Assembly: GCF_025143985.1 (NCBI RefSeq)
Contig: NZ_CP083564.1
Location: forward strand, 310,001-374,000
Source of the DNA: Sulfitobacter sp. W027
GTDB taxonomy: Bacteria; Pseudomonadota; Alphaproteobacteria; Rhodobacterales; Rhodobacteraceae
Length of the DNA: 64,000 nucleotides
Direction: 5' to 3'
Part shown: positions 17,227 through 25,355 of the stretch, in pieces
Numbering within the stretch: position 1 is the first letter of the stretch
Layout: every line of letters begins with the position of its first letter
Notes under the pieces: generated by a model
The model's input: the letters and a program-made list of their open reading frames with translations, nothing else
Databases searched by the model: none
Told to the model about the DNA's origin: nothing
Translations under genes and position numbers: made by a program

Positions 17227-18338
17227 CGGTAACCTCTGAGGCAGAATTGGTCGATGCGATCCGAGCCGCGCAGGCGCCATTGTCCTTGCGGGGCGGCAAT
17301 ACGCGCGGCATGGCCGGGCCGGGGGCGGACCTGTCGCTTGCGGGATTGCGAGGCATCAGCCTCTATGAGCCGGGCGCGCTGACGCTGGTGGCGCAGGCAG
17401 GTACGCCGGTCTCCGAGATTGAGACGACATTGGCCGCCGAAGGCCAGCGGCTGGCCTTTGAGCCAATGGACCACCGCGCGCTTATGGGCGGCAGCGGCAC
17501 GCCGACCATCGGTGGGGTCTTTGCCGCCAACGTTAGCGGGCCGCGACGGCTCGCCGTTGGGGCCGCGCGAGATTTCCTATTGGGCGTGCGCTTTGTCGAT
17601 GGGCAAGGGAACGTCATCAAAAACGGGGGCCGGGTGATGAAAAACGTCACTGGCTATGATTTGGTCAAGCTGATTGCCGGGTCGCGCGGAACATTGGGCG
17701 CGCTGACCGAGGTGTCGCTAAAGGTACTGCCCGAACCAGAAACCAGCGCGACGCTTATGCTCTCGGGCCTGGATGATCGTGCCGCCATCGCCGCCATGGC
17801 ACTTGCCATGCGCAGCCCTTTCGAGGTTACCGCCGCGGCCCATGACCCGGCGCAGGGTCGGACGTCTTTGCGGCTGGAGGGGTTTGAGAGTTCCGTCACT
17901 TACAGGCTCGGAAGGCTGAAAGATCTGCTCTCGCCAACCGGTGCCGAGCTTGCAGACATCGCGGCAGAGCCTTCCGCCACGCTTTGGCGTGACCTGTGTG
18001 ATGTGGCGGCTTTTCATGGGGCGCCGGGGGATGTCTGGCGGGTGCATTGCCGTCCGACTGAGGCACCGGCGCTCGCGGCAAAGGCCGGAGCCGAAGCGCA
18101 TCTTTATGACTGGGCCGGGGGGCTGATCTGGCTGCGCATGGCCCCCGGCACCGACCTGCGCGCGCGGTTGGGGCGGTATGACGGTCACGCGACCCTATTG
18201 CGGGCCGAAGGCGCGGCGCAGACGCTGCCCCGGCAGGAACCCGAAGCACCGGGCGTGGCGCGTTTGACGGCGGGACTGAGGGCCAAGTTCGACCCGCGCG
18301 GCCTGTTCAATGCCCCAGCCTTGGCCCACAGCGCATAA
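17223..18338 (+). CDS. glcE: Glycolate oxidase, FAD-binding subunit GlcE
   Basis: A 371-residue second flavin-type subunit of glycolate oxidase. LSLRGGNTRGMAG is the FAD-binding loop, and GSGTPTIGGVFAANVSGPRR and GRVMKNVTGYDLVKL are signatures of GlcE. It starts at GTG 17223, overlapping the glcD stop (GTGA), with no other reasonable start inside the expected length. It lies between glcD and glcF in the standard order, which supports the assignment. Confidence 0.94.
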   Translation: MTVTSEAELVDAIRAAQAPLSLRGGNTRGMAGPGADLSLAGLRGISLYEPGALTLVAQAGTPVSEIETTLAAEGQRLAFEPMDHRALMGGSGTPTIGGVFAANVSGPRRLAVGAARDFLLGVRFVDGQGNVIKNGGRVMKNVTGYDLVKLIAGSRGTLGALTEVSLKVLPEPETSATLMLSGLDDRAAIAAMALAMRSPFEVTAAAHDPAQGRTSLRLEGFESSVTYRLGRLKDLLSPTGAELADIAAEPSATLWRDLCDVAAFHGAPGDVWRVHCRPTEAPALAAKAGAEAHLYDWAGGLIWLRMAPGTDLRARLGRYDGHATLLRAEGAAQTLPRQEPEAPGVARLTAGLRAKFDPRGLFNAPALAHSA

Positions 18339-18351
18339 TTTCGGAGCCTTC

Positions 18352-19680
18352 ATGCAAACCACCTTCACCCCCGAGCAATTGCAGGACCCCGACACGCAGC
18401 GCAGCAACGAGATCCTGCGCGCCTGTGTGCACTGCGGTTTTTGCACGGCGACTTGCCCGACCTATCAGGTCTTGGGCGATGAGTTGGACAGCCCGCGCGG
18501 GCGTATCTACCTGATCAAGGATATGCTTGAGAACGACCGCGACCCGGACCCAAAGACGGTGCTGCACATTGACCGCTGCCTCTCTTGCCTCGCCTGTATG
18601 ACGACCTGCCCCTCGGGCGTGCATTACATGCATCTGGTCGACCACGCGCGCAGCTACATCGAAGAGCGGTACAAGCGGCCAATGGGGGAACGCGCGCTGC
18701 GTTGGATGCTGGCGCGGATCCTGCCCTATCCGACACGCTTTCGACTGGCGCTTTTAGGGGCCAAGATCGGGCGGCCCTTCGCGCGGCTGATGCCCGACGC
18801 CCGGCTGCGCGCCATGCTTGAGATGGCCCCCAAAACGATCCCCCCGGTCAGCCGCAATGACGATCCGCAGAGCTTCCCCGCCAAGGGCCAGCCGCTGCGC
18901 CGGGTCGCCCTGATGACCGGCTGCGCGCAGAAAGCGCTGAACACCGATATCAACGACGCCACAATCCGGCTGCTGACCCGTGCAGGCTGCGAGGTGGTGG
19001 TCGCCGAAGGCGCGGGCTGTTGTGGGGCTCTGACCCATCATATGGGCAAGACCGATGAAAGCCACGCCCACGCCGCCCGCAACATCCGCGCGTGGTGTGC
19101 GGAGATGGACGGCAATGGGCTGGATGCGATCGTGATCAACACCTCGGGCTGCGGCACTACGGTAAAGGATTACGGCCATATGTTCCGCAATGATCCGCTG
19201 GCCGAAGATGCCGCACGGGTCTCGGCCCTCGCGAAGGATGTGACGGAGTTGCTGGCGGAGCTGGACCTGCCTTTTGCTGAACCGGCTGAGCCGGGCATGG
19301 TCGTCGCCTATCACGCGGCTTGTTCACTGCAACATGGGCAGCAGATCAAGGCCACGCCGAAAACGCTGCTGAAACAGGCGGGGTTCACTGTGGTAGAGCC
19401 TGCCGATAGCCACCTCTGCTGTGGCTCGGCAGGGACGTATAACCTCATGCAACCCGAGATTTCGGCCAAGCTGAAAGAGCGCAAGATCAAGACCTTGGAG
19501 GCGAAATCGCCAGATGTCATTGCGGCGGGCAACATCGGCTGCATGATGCAGATCGGCTCGGGCACGGGGGTGCCTGTGGTGCATAGCGTCGAACTGCTCG
19601 ATTGGGCCTGCGGAGGGCCAAAACCGCCGGCGCTCAGCCGTGATCCCGACGCGCCCGCGCAGGTGCCGCGTTTGCGTTAA
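18352..19680 (+). CDS. glcF: Glycolate oxidase, iron-sulphur subunit
   Basis: A 442-residue electron-transfer subunit. Two 4Fe-4S motifs are visible: C25/C28/C31/C35 (CVHCGFCTATC) and C76/C79/C82/C86 (CLSCLACMTTC). Two CCG domains follow (GAGCCGALTHH and HLCCGSAGTYN regions), typical of membrane-facing oxidoreductase subunits. The ATG 18352 is preceded by GGAGCC. It completes the glcDEF operon, which lets the cell use glycolate released by phytoplankton. Confidence 0.95.
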   Translation: MQTTFTPEQLQDPDTQRSNEILRACVHCGFCTATCPTYQVLGDELDSPRGRIYLIKDMLENDRDPDPKTVLHIDRCLSCLACMTTCPSGVHYMHLVDHARSYIEERYKRPMGERALRWMLARILPYPTRFRLALLGAKIGRPFARLMPDARLRAMLEMAPKTIPPVSRNDDPQSFPAKGQPLRRVALMTGCAQKALNTDINDATIRLLTRAGCEVVVAEGAGCCGALTHHMGKTDESHAHAARNIRAWCAEMDGNGLDAIVINTSGCGTTVKDYGHMFRNDPLAEDAARVSALAKDVTELLAELDLPFAEPAEPGMVVAYHAACSLQHGQQIKATPKTLLKQAGFTVVEPADSHLCCGSAGTYNLMQPEISAKLKERKIKTLEAKSPDVIAAGNIGCMMQIGSGTGVPVVHSVELLDWACGGPKPPALSRDPDAPAQVPRLR

Positions 19681-19747
19681 GCCTGCGCCGTATTTTCGCC
19701 GCAACTCCCCTATATCCGCCAAAGTTGACATGGTTTTGAGGTGCATT

Positions 19748-20560
19748 TTGCGACAATTGTTGGCGGCTATTCTCGGGGTCTTTACCTTCGCCACGGCGGC
19801 GATGGCCCAAGACAGCGCGCTCAAGGCGCTCGACAACGGTGTTGACGCCGCCGCTTGGGAGGCCGTGGGCCGTCTCGACATCGGCGGCACCGGCTTTTGC
19901 ACCGGCACCCTGATCGCCCCGCGTCTGGTGCTGACCGCCGCGCATTGCCTGTTTGACCGCGAAACCAAAGCCCGGATTGATCATGGTGAGGTGCAGTTCC
20001 TCGCCGGTTGGCGCAATGGCCGCGCAGGGGCCTACCGCGATATCCGCCGCGCCGTGGTGCACCCCGACTACGTCTATGACGGAGAAGTATCCTCGGGTCG
20101 GGTGCGCAATGATCTGGCGCTCTTGGAACTGTCCCGCCCCATCCGCAACACGACGATCCGCCCCTTTGGCACCGCCGCGCGTCCGCGTCCCGGCGACAGC
20201 GTCGGCGTGGTCAGCTATGCCCGCGACCGGGCCGAAGCGCCGTCCCTGCAGGAGGTCTGCAAGGTGCTGGCACAGCAGGAGGGGGTTCTGGTGACCTCCT
20301 GCGCGGTCGATTTCGGCTCCAGTGGCGCGCCGATCTTTAGCATTGTCGCGGGCGAGGCGCATATCGTCTCGGTTGTTTCGGCCAAGGCGGAGGTCGAAGG
20401 CACGCAGGTCTCGCTCGGCACCGCTTTGGGCGCGCCCTTGGCGCTGCTGCAAGCGGAATTGGTGGCGGGCAAAGGTGTGTTTCTGGATTCCAACCCCGCG
20501 GGCAAGCGCATCCGGGTCGGAGAAGAGCGCGGCACCGGGGCGAAATTTATCCGGCCCTAA
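19748..20560 (+). CDS. Secreted trypsin-like serine protease
   Basis: A protein of about 270 residues with a signal peptide (LLAAILGVFTFATAAMAQ) and a chymotrypsin-fold S1 domain. All three catalytic residues are recognisable: His in VLTAAHC, Asp in RNDLALLEL and Ser in VDFGSSGAPIF (GSSGAP in place of GDSGGP). The cysteines in GFCTGTL/AAHC and EVCKVL/TSCAV suggest two disulphides. The start is probably TTG 19748, with GAGG 7 bases upstream; an ATG at 19730 is also possible. It is likely a periplasmic or extracellular protease. It is followed by the heat-shock gene but has no clear link to it. Confidence 0.85.
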   Translation: MRQLLAAILGVFTFATAAMAQDSALKALDNGVDAAAWEAVGRLDIGGTGFCTGTLIAPRLVLTAAHCLFDRETKARIDHGEVQFLAGWRNGRAGAYRDIRRAVVHPDYVYDGEVSSGRVRNDLALLELSRPIRNTTIRPFGTAARPRPGDSVGVVSYARDRAEAPSLQEVCKVLAQQEGVLVTSCAVDFGSSGAPIFSIVAGEAHIVSVVSAKAEVEGTQVSLGTALGAPLALLQAELVAGKGVFLDSNPAGKRIRVGEERGTGAKFIRP

Positions 20561-20575
20561 ATCTGCGACTCAAGA

Positions 20576-20604
20576 CTTGAAAGCGCCCAAAACCCTTCCC
20601 ACAT
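20576..20604 (+). promoter_or_regulatory. Probable RpoH (sigma-32) promoter of hsp20
   Basis: CTTGAAA at 20576-20582, a 15-base spacer and CCCACAT at 20598-20604 match the heat-shock sigma-32 consensus (CTTGAAA, 11-16 bases, CCCATNT) at 13 of 14 positions. It is 106 bases upstream of the small heat-shock gene, in the right direction. A second CTTGAAA at 20640-20646 has a poorer -10. Confidence 0.55.
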
Positions 20605-20709
20605 GAGCTTTGCCGAGGTGCCTCTATAGGGCTTCGGCGCTTGAAAAACCGGGTCTGTCCAATGGTGGAAGGCCCGATATGTCAATCGCTCAAAGATGAG
20701 GATGAACAC

Positions 20710-21180
20710 ATGCGTAGCTTTGATTTCGCACCCCTTTACCGCTCCAGCGTTGGTTTTGACCAGATCGCCAATATGATGGACCGGGTTCTGACAAATGATG
20801 GGGCCACCCCCAGCTATCCCCCGTATAATATTGAGAAGCTCGACAACGATGCCTACCGCATCTCCATCGCAGTCGCTGGCTTCTCTGATAGCGATCTGAG
20901 CGTTGAAGTGCGTGAGAAGGCGCTGATCGTTTCGGCCCGAAAAGCAGATGGGGATGAGGCCAAATCCTATCTGCACCGTGGCATCGCCACCCGCGCCTTC
21001 GAGCGTCGCTTCCATCTGGCGGACCACGTTCAAGTGACAGGTGCGGCCCATGCCAACGGCATGCTGCATATCGAGCTTGAGCGTCAGGTGCCCGAAGCCC
21101 TGAAACCGCGCCAGATTGCGATTTCTTCTGAGGTGAAGGCGATCGAAAAAGACGTGGTCGACGCCAAATCCGTGAACTAA
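20710..21180 (+). CDS. Small heat-shock protein, Hsp20 family
   Basis: A 156-residue IbpA-like chaperone that holds unfolding proteins. The alpha-crystallin domain spans about residues 38-135, including YNIEKLDNDAYRISIAVAGF and the FERRFHLADHVQVTGA stretch with GMLHIELER. The N-terminal RSFDFAPLYRSSVGFD is the classic IbpA-type start. ATG 20710 follows GAGGATGAACAC. A likely RpoH promoter lies upstream and a strong intrinsic terminator follows, so it is a single-gene unit. Confidence 0.94.
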   Translation: MRSFDFAPLYRSSVGFDQIANMMDRVLTNDGATPSYPPYNIEKLDNDAYRISIAVAGFSDSDLSVEVREKALIVSARKADGDEAKSYLHRGIATRAFERRFHLADHVQVTGAAHANGMLHIELERQVPEALKPRQIAISSEVKAIEKDVVDAKSVN

Positions 21181-21205
21181 GCGCCGACCAAATTCGAACT
21201 TTACG

Positions 21206-21232
21206 AAGGCCCGCTTTTTGCGGGCCTTTTTT
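21206..21232 (+). terminator. Rho-independent terminator after hsp20
   Basis: A 9-bp stem AAGGCCCGC/GCGGGCCTT with a TTTTT loop, followed by a run of T. A textbook intrinsic terminator. Confidence 0.9.
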
Positions 21233-21425
21233 GTTGGCGATGGCGGTTGGAGGTGCCCCCGCGTGGGAGAATATCTGCCGAGGATCAGGCCGAAAAACGG
21301 CGGCTTTCTGCTGCGCAGCACAAGCGGCGAAACCTTGGTCAGACTGCCGGGTTGAGTGGGGGACCGGGCAGGCGTGCCCGGGCAACAGCGTGCAAAGTTC
21401 CGCACGCGTAATGAAAGGAAGAACC

Positions 21426-21968
21426 ATGACTAACTATGCAAATTCCCTACGCAAGCTGACCATGACCACGGCTGTCACAGCCTTCATGGCCGCACCGATT
21501 GCCGCAATGGCACAGACTGCTGACGTGGGCGCTGGCGCCGATGTGAATGCAGGTGTCAGCGCCGATGTGGCAGGCTCTGCCACCGGCGCTAATGTCGCGG
21601 TGGGTGCGGACAGCACCGTTTCGACCGACACCGGTCTCAGCGTCGAAGATCAAGTGGCTGAAACCATCCCGGCAGAGACCGAGACCGACGTCGATATCGC
21701 GCTGGATGGCAGCACCGTTGCTGTTGCTTCGGATGACACCGTGATCGGCACAATCTCTGACGCGGAACCGCAGGCCGACGGCTCTGTGCGTTATTCCATC
21801 GATCTTGCCGAAGACTTTGCCGTCGATAGCGACCGTGCAGTCGTCCAGATTGAGCAAGAGGTCGACGCCCAAGGGCAGCTTGTCATCGGTATGACAGGCG
21901 ATGAATTCGCCGCAGCCCTGACCCAGCAGATCAATGCGGGCGGCGCAGCGCAGACCCAGACCAACTAA
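21426..21968 (+). CDS. Secreted acidic Ala/Val/Asp-rich protein, unknown
   Basis: A 180-residue exported protein. After a Sec signal (hydrophobic TAVTAFMAAPIAAMAQ), residues 30-70 form a low-complexity stretch with repeated DVxAG/ADV units (VGAGADVNAGVSADVAG). The remainder is acidic and Gln-rich at the end (QTQTN). No known domain is recognised. The start ATG has AAAGGA upstream, and the gene ends at a strong terminator, so it forms its own unit. Roseobacter genomes often encode similar small acidic periplasmic proteins, but I assign no role. Confidence 0.75.
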   Translation: MTNYANSLRKLTMTTAVTAFMAAPIAAMAQTADVGAGADVNAGVSADVAGSATGANVAVGADSTVSTDTGLSVEDQVAETIPAETETDVDIALDGSTVAVASDDTVIGTISDAEPQADGSVRYSIDLAEDFAVDSDRAVVQIEQEVDAQGQLVIGMTGDEFAAALTQQINAGGAAQTQTN

Positions 21969-22008
21969 GACGGGTCACCCCAAGGGCGTTTCTCTCCCCC
22001 GCCCGGAG

Positions 22009-22041
22009 GCCGGCAGCGTGAAAGCGCTGTCGGCTTTTTTG
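22009..22041 (+). terminator. Rho-independent terminator of the 21426 gene
   Basis: A 10-bp stem (GCCGGCAGCG with CGCTGTCGGC, one G-U) with a 6-base loop and a T6 tail. Confidence 0.9.
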
Positions 22042-22105
22042 TATGGTTTGCCAATGTCCCTAAGCCGAAGCTCAGATCGTGGGGTAAAATCGCCATTGCG
22101 TCTTT

Positions 22106-22140
22106 GAAAAGGGCCGCGCGGGGTGTTCCCCGGCGGCCCT
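22106..22140 (-). terminator. Terminator of the SSADH gene
   Basis: On the minus strand a 12-bp stem with one bulged C (GGGCCGCCGGGG with CCCCGCGCGGCCC) and loop AACA is followed by TTTTC, about 26 bases after the gene end. Confidence 0.8.
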
Positions 22141-22165
22141 CAATCGCCCTTTTGGTCTTTAGGCG

Positions 22166-23641
22166 TTAGACAGACAGGCAGACGTATTTCATCTCAAGGT
22201 AATCTTCGATCCCGTGGTGAGACCCTTCGCGGCCAAGGCCGGACTGTTTAACCCCACCAAAGGGGGCAAGCTCGGTTGAGATGATGCCGGTGTTGACGCC
22301 GACGATGCCATATTCCAGCGCCTCGGCTACTTTGTAGACGCGGCTGAGATCCTTGGCATAGAAGTAGGACGCAAGGCCAAATATCGTGTCATTGGCCATC
22401 GCGATCACATCATCCACGCCATCAAATTTGAACAGCGGGGCGAGCGGGCCAAAGGTCTCTTCCTTAGCGACCTTCATGTCCTGCGTCACACCGGTGACGA
22501 TGGTCGGGCCGAAGAAGTTGCCGCCCATGTCGTCCTTAGCGTTGCCCAGAATGATCTCGGCACCGTTGTCGACCGCGTCCTTGATGTGCTCGCGCACTTT
22601 GTCGGAGGCTTCGGGGTTGATGAGCGGGCCAAGGTCTGTGCCCTCTTCAAGGCCGTCGCCAACCTTCATCTTGCTCACCCGGTCCTTCAGCTTGGCCGCG
22701 AATGCGTCATAGACGCCTGCCTGCACATAGATCCGGTTGGCGCAGACACAGGTCTGGCCGTTGTTGCGGAACTTGCACATGATGGCACCTTCGACCGCCG
22801 CATCGAGATCGGCGTCATCGAAGACGATGAAAGGCGCGTTGCCGCCCAGTTCCATGGAGCATTTCATCACCTGATCGGCAGCCTGTTTCAGCAGGATGCG
22901 CCCCACTTCGGTGGAGCCGGTAAAGGTCAGCTTGCGCACGGCGGGGTTCTCGCAGAACTCTTTGCCCACGGCAGACGACGACGACGATGGCAGCACGTTA
23001 AACACACCTGCAGGGATGCCCGCACGTTCCGCCAGCACGCCCATGACGATGGCCGAGAGCGGTGTCTCAGCCGCCGGACGCGCCACGAAGGAACAGCCCG
23101 CCGCCAGCGCCGGAGCCGCCTTGCGGGTGATCATCGCGTTGGGGAAGTTCCACGGTGTGATCGAGGCTGCCACACCGATGGGCTGCTTCATCACCATTAT
23201 GCGCTTGTCGCGCTGGTGGCCGGGGATCATCTCGCCGTAGACGCGCTTGGCTTCTTCGCCGAAGAACTCGATGAAGGACGCGCCATAGGCGATCTCGCCC
23301 TTGGCCTCGGCCAGCGGTTTGCCCTGCTCGGCGGTCAGGATGGTGCCCAGATCGTCTTGGTTCTCCATCATCAGGTCGAACCATTTGCGCATCACGGCGG
23401 CACGTTCCTTGCCGGTCCAGCTGGCCCAGTCCTTCTGCGCCTTTTCCGCCTGTGCAATAGCACCCGCGACCTGCGCGCGGCTCAGGTCAGCAACCTGTGC
23501 GATGACATCGCCCCGCGCGGGGTTGGTCACGTCGAATGTGCCGTCGTCGCCATCGACCCATTGGCCGCCGATATAGGCGCGTGTTTCCAGCAGGCTGGGG
23601 TCTTTGAGTAGTGATTTCAGATCCGTCTTAGCATCAGTCAT
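22166..23641 (-). CDS. gabD: Succinate-semialdehyde dehydrogenase
   Basis: A 491-residue ALDH-superfamily enzyme oxidising succinate semialdehyde (or a related aldehyde) with NAD(P). The general base E264 lies in MELGGNAPF, the nucleophile C298 in NGQTCVCANR, and the glycine motif FTGSTEVGRIL is at 240-250. WVDGDDGTFDVTNPA near the start and the C-terminal GVKQSGLGREGSHHGIEDY fit GabD. Two oddities: the usual cofactor-binding KPA motif is RPA (R188), and a run of five serines (219-223, encoded by TCG repeats) precedes the Rossmann loop. Gene context gives no pathway partner such as GabT. Confidence 0.93.
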   Translation of the reverse strand: MTDAKTDLKSLLKDPSLLETRAYIGGQWVDGDDGTFDVTNPARGDVIAQVADLSRAQVAGAIAQAEKAQKDWASWTGKERAAVMRKWFDLMMENQDDLGTILTAEQGKPLAEAKGEIAYGASFIEFFGEEAKRVYGEMIPGHQRDKRIMVMKQPIGVAASITPWNFPNAMITRKAAPALAAGCSFVARPAAETPLSAIVMGVLAERAGIPAGVFNVLPSSSSSAVGKEFCENPAVRKLTFTGSTEVGRILLKQAADQVMKCSMELGGNAPFIVFDDADLDAAVEGAIMCKFRNNGQTCVCANRIYVQAGVYDAFAAKLKDRVSKMKVGDGLEEGTDLGPLINPEASDKVREHIKDAVDNGAEIILGNAKDDMGGNFFGPTIVTGVTQDMKVAKEETFGPLAPLFKFDGVDDVIAMANDTIFGLASYFYAKDLSRVYKVAEALEYGIVGVNTGIISTELAPFGGVKQSGLGREGSHHGIEDYLEMKYVCLSV

Positions 23642-23732
23642 GTCATCTCTCCGCTATTCTCTCTAGCCTCCAAAGCAACAACGAGTATGATTGTCCAGTT
23701 CAGTTTGATCAAATCCGGGGTGGGAGACCCAA

Positions 23733-24521
23733 ATGATGCTTGATGACGCCTACGCAAACGCTGCCTATATCGACGGGGCCGACAGCTTTCCGCCCCGCTG
23801 GAAGAAGGAGGCAGAGGCGTTTCGCGCAAACTTGGGTGCGCGGGCGCAGTTGAATGTGCGCTATGGCCCTTCGGACCGGCAGAAATTCGATCTCTTCCAG
23901 CCTGAGGGCGTGTCGCGCGGGACAGCCGTCTTTGTGCATGGCGGCTATTGGAAGGCGTTCGACAAGAGCTATTGGTCGCATCTGGCCGCTGGGCCATTGG
24001 CGCGGGGATATGCCGTGGCGATGCCGTCTTATGATCTTTGTCCCGATGTGCGCATTTCGGAGATTTCCACACAGATCGCCGCCGCGCTGACTGAGGTGGC
24101 GAACCGCACGCAGGGCACCATCGTGCTGTCGGGCCATTCGGCGGGCGGGCATCTGGTGGCGCGGATGACCGACCCCCTGCTGCTGGGGGCGGAGGTGCGG
24201 GACCGGATCACACGGATCGTGCCGATCTCTCCCGTGGCCGATCTGACCCCGCTGATTCAGACCGAAATGAACGACACCCTGCGTCTGGATGAGGCCGAAG
24301 CTGCCGCTGAAAGCCCGATGAACATGACCCCGCCCCATGGCGTAGAGGTGACGGTTTGGGTCGGCGCGGATGAGCGCCCGGTCTTCCTTGAGCAGGCCGA
24401 AAATTTCGCCCGCAGTTGGGGCGCGAAACAGGTGGTGGCCGAGGGCAAACACCATTTCGATGTGATTGATCCGCTGGCCAAGCCCGACAGTGACCTGACT
24501 AAAGCGCTTCTCGGTAGCTAA
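23733..24521 (+). CDS. Alpha/beta hydrolase, kynurenine-formamidase-like
   Basis: A 262-residue hydrolase with the oxyanion motif HGGYW, the nucleophile elbow GHSAGGHL and a C-terminal HHFDVID carrying the catalytic histidine. HGGYW followed by GHSAGG is typical of AFMID-type arylformamidases and of esterases in the hormone-sensitive-lipase neighbourhood. The substrate is not certain, and no tryptophan-catabolism genes are nearby. Two adjacent ATG codons (23733 and 23736) could each be used. It is divergent from the SSADH gene. Confidence 0.82.
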   Translation: MMLDDAYANAAYIDGADSFPPRWKKEAEAFRANLGARAQLNVRYGPSDRQKFDLFQPEGVSRGTAVFVHGGYWKAFDKSYWSHLAAGPLARGYAVAMPSYDLCPDVRISEISTQIAAALTEVANRTQGTIVLSGHSAGGHLVARMTDPLLLGAEVRDRITRIVPISPVADLTPLIQTEMNDTLRLDEAEAAAESPMNMTPPHGVEVTVWVGADERPVFLEQAENFARSWGAKQVVAEGKHHFDVIDPLAKPDSDLTKALLGS

Positions 24522-24532
24522 GGCCCGCATCT

Positions 24533-24576
24533 TGCGGCAAATGTCTTGTGTTAAAGCGCGTAAGGCATTTGCCGCA
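24533..24576 (+). repeat. 15-bp inverted repeat between two genes
   Basis: TGCGGCAAATGTCTT at 24533-24547 pairs with AAGGCATTTGCCGCA at 24562-24576 (one T-G pair), with a 14-base loop. It starts 12 bases after the hydrolase stop. There is no U-tract, so it is either a terminator-like hairpin or a protein-binding dyad ahead of the DUF1523 gene. Confidence 0.6.
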
Positions 24577-24649
24577 GTGCCGCGGAAACACTATGTCAGA
24601 AGGGCAAGGGCCCCTGTTCGGCCGCGCGACCTAATTGAAAGGGCCGAAG

Positions 24650-25279
24650 ATGAGAATCGTTAAATGGGTGTTCTGGGTGACCATCTGGGTGCTGGTGGGG
24701 GCGTTCTTCCACTATACCCTGCCGCAGACCGATATCGTCCGCGTTACTGACACCTATGAAAAGCGGATCGACTTCGGCAACAGCTCGATCTTCTGGGCGG
24801 GGTCGTCGACCGACAGCGCCGGGCAGGCGGTCAACCGCGATGTCTTTTTCATTCAGACCCGCCGCGCCAAGGGCGATGTCATGGTTTATCGCAACGAAGA
24901 CACTGGCTGGGGCTGGCCGCCCTATTTCAAATTCGACACTGCCAATCTTCAGGCCGAAGCGGCAGACGCACGCAGCACCACCGGCGCGCCGCAGTATTAC
25001 GCGCTGAAACACTATGGTTGGCGTAGTGAGCTTTTGTCGATCTACCCCAATGCCATCTCGCTCCGTGCGGTCGAAGGGCCTGGGGCGAGCAAAGGTATTC
25101 CCTTTACGAACATCATCATCCTGACGCTCCTTGCGGCGTTGGTCTATGCCATCTGGGTCCGGTGGCGTCGCTTCCGGCGGGCCCGGCTGGATCCGAGGAT
25201 CGAGGCGATCGAAGACGATATCGCCGTGCGCCGGGGCCGCTTTGCCCGCTGGCGTGCTGAGCGCCGCGCGCGGAAGTAA
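24650..25279 (+). CDS. DUF1523 membrane-anchored protein
   Basis: A 209-residue protein of the DUF1523 family seen mainly in Rhodobacteraceae. It has an N-terminal membrane helix (residues 6-22, preceded by MRIVKW) and a second helix near residues 150-168 (IIILTLLAALVYAIW), with a periplasmic domain of about 120 residues between them and a strongly basic, arginine-rich cytoplasmic tail (RRFRRARLD...RWRAERRARK). Function is unknown. ATG 24650 was chosen because AAAGGG lies upstream, and it precedes the first helix with only a few residues. Confidence 0.85.
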   Translation: MRIVKWVFWVTIWVLVGAFFHYTLPQTDIVRVTDTYEKRIDFGNSSIFWAGSSTDSAGQAVNRDVFFIQTRRAKGDVMVYRNEDTGWGWPPYFKFDTANLQAEAADARSTTGAPQYYALKHYGWRSELLSIYPNAISLRAVEGPGASKGIPFTNIIILTLLAALVYAIWVRWRRFRRARLDPRIEAIEDDIAVRRGRFARWRAERRARK

Positions 25280-25355
25280 ACTTCGGCAGGCGGCAAGCGA
25301 TGCGCGGGGCAAGAAGTGCCCCGCCTTGAGATAATTTTCTGGTATTCCATCCTAT

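Noticed and set aside
20605..20709. ROSE-type RNA thermometer before hsp20
   Set aside because: The characteristic U-U-GCU stretch that would pair with the ribosome site is absent; an RpoH promoter explains heat control better.
22586..23611. A 341-codon open frame antisense to the SSADH gene
   Set aside because: Shadow frame; the minus strand carries the complete ALDH active site.
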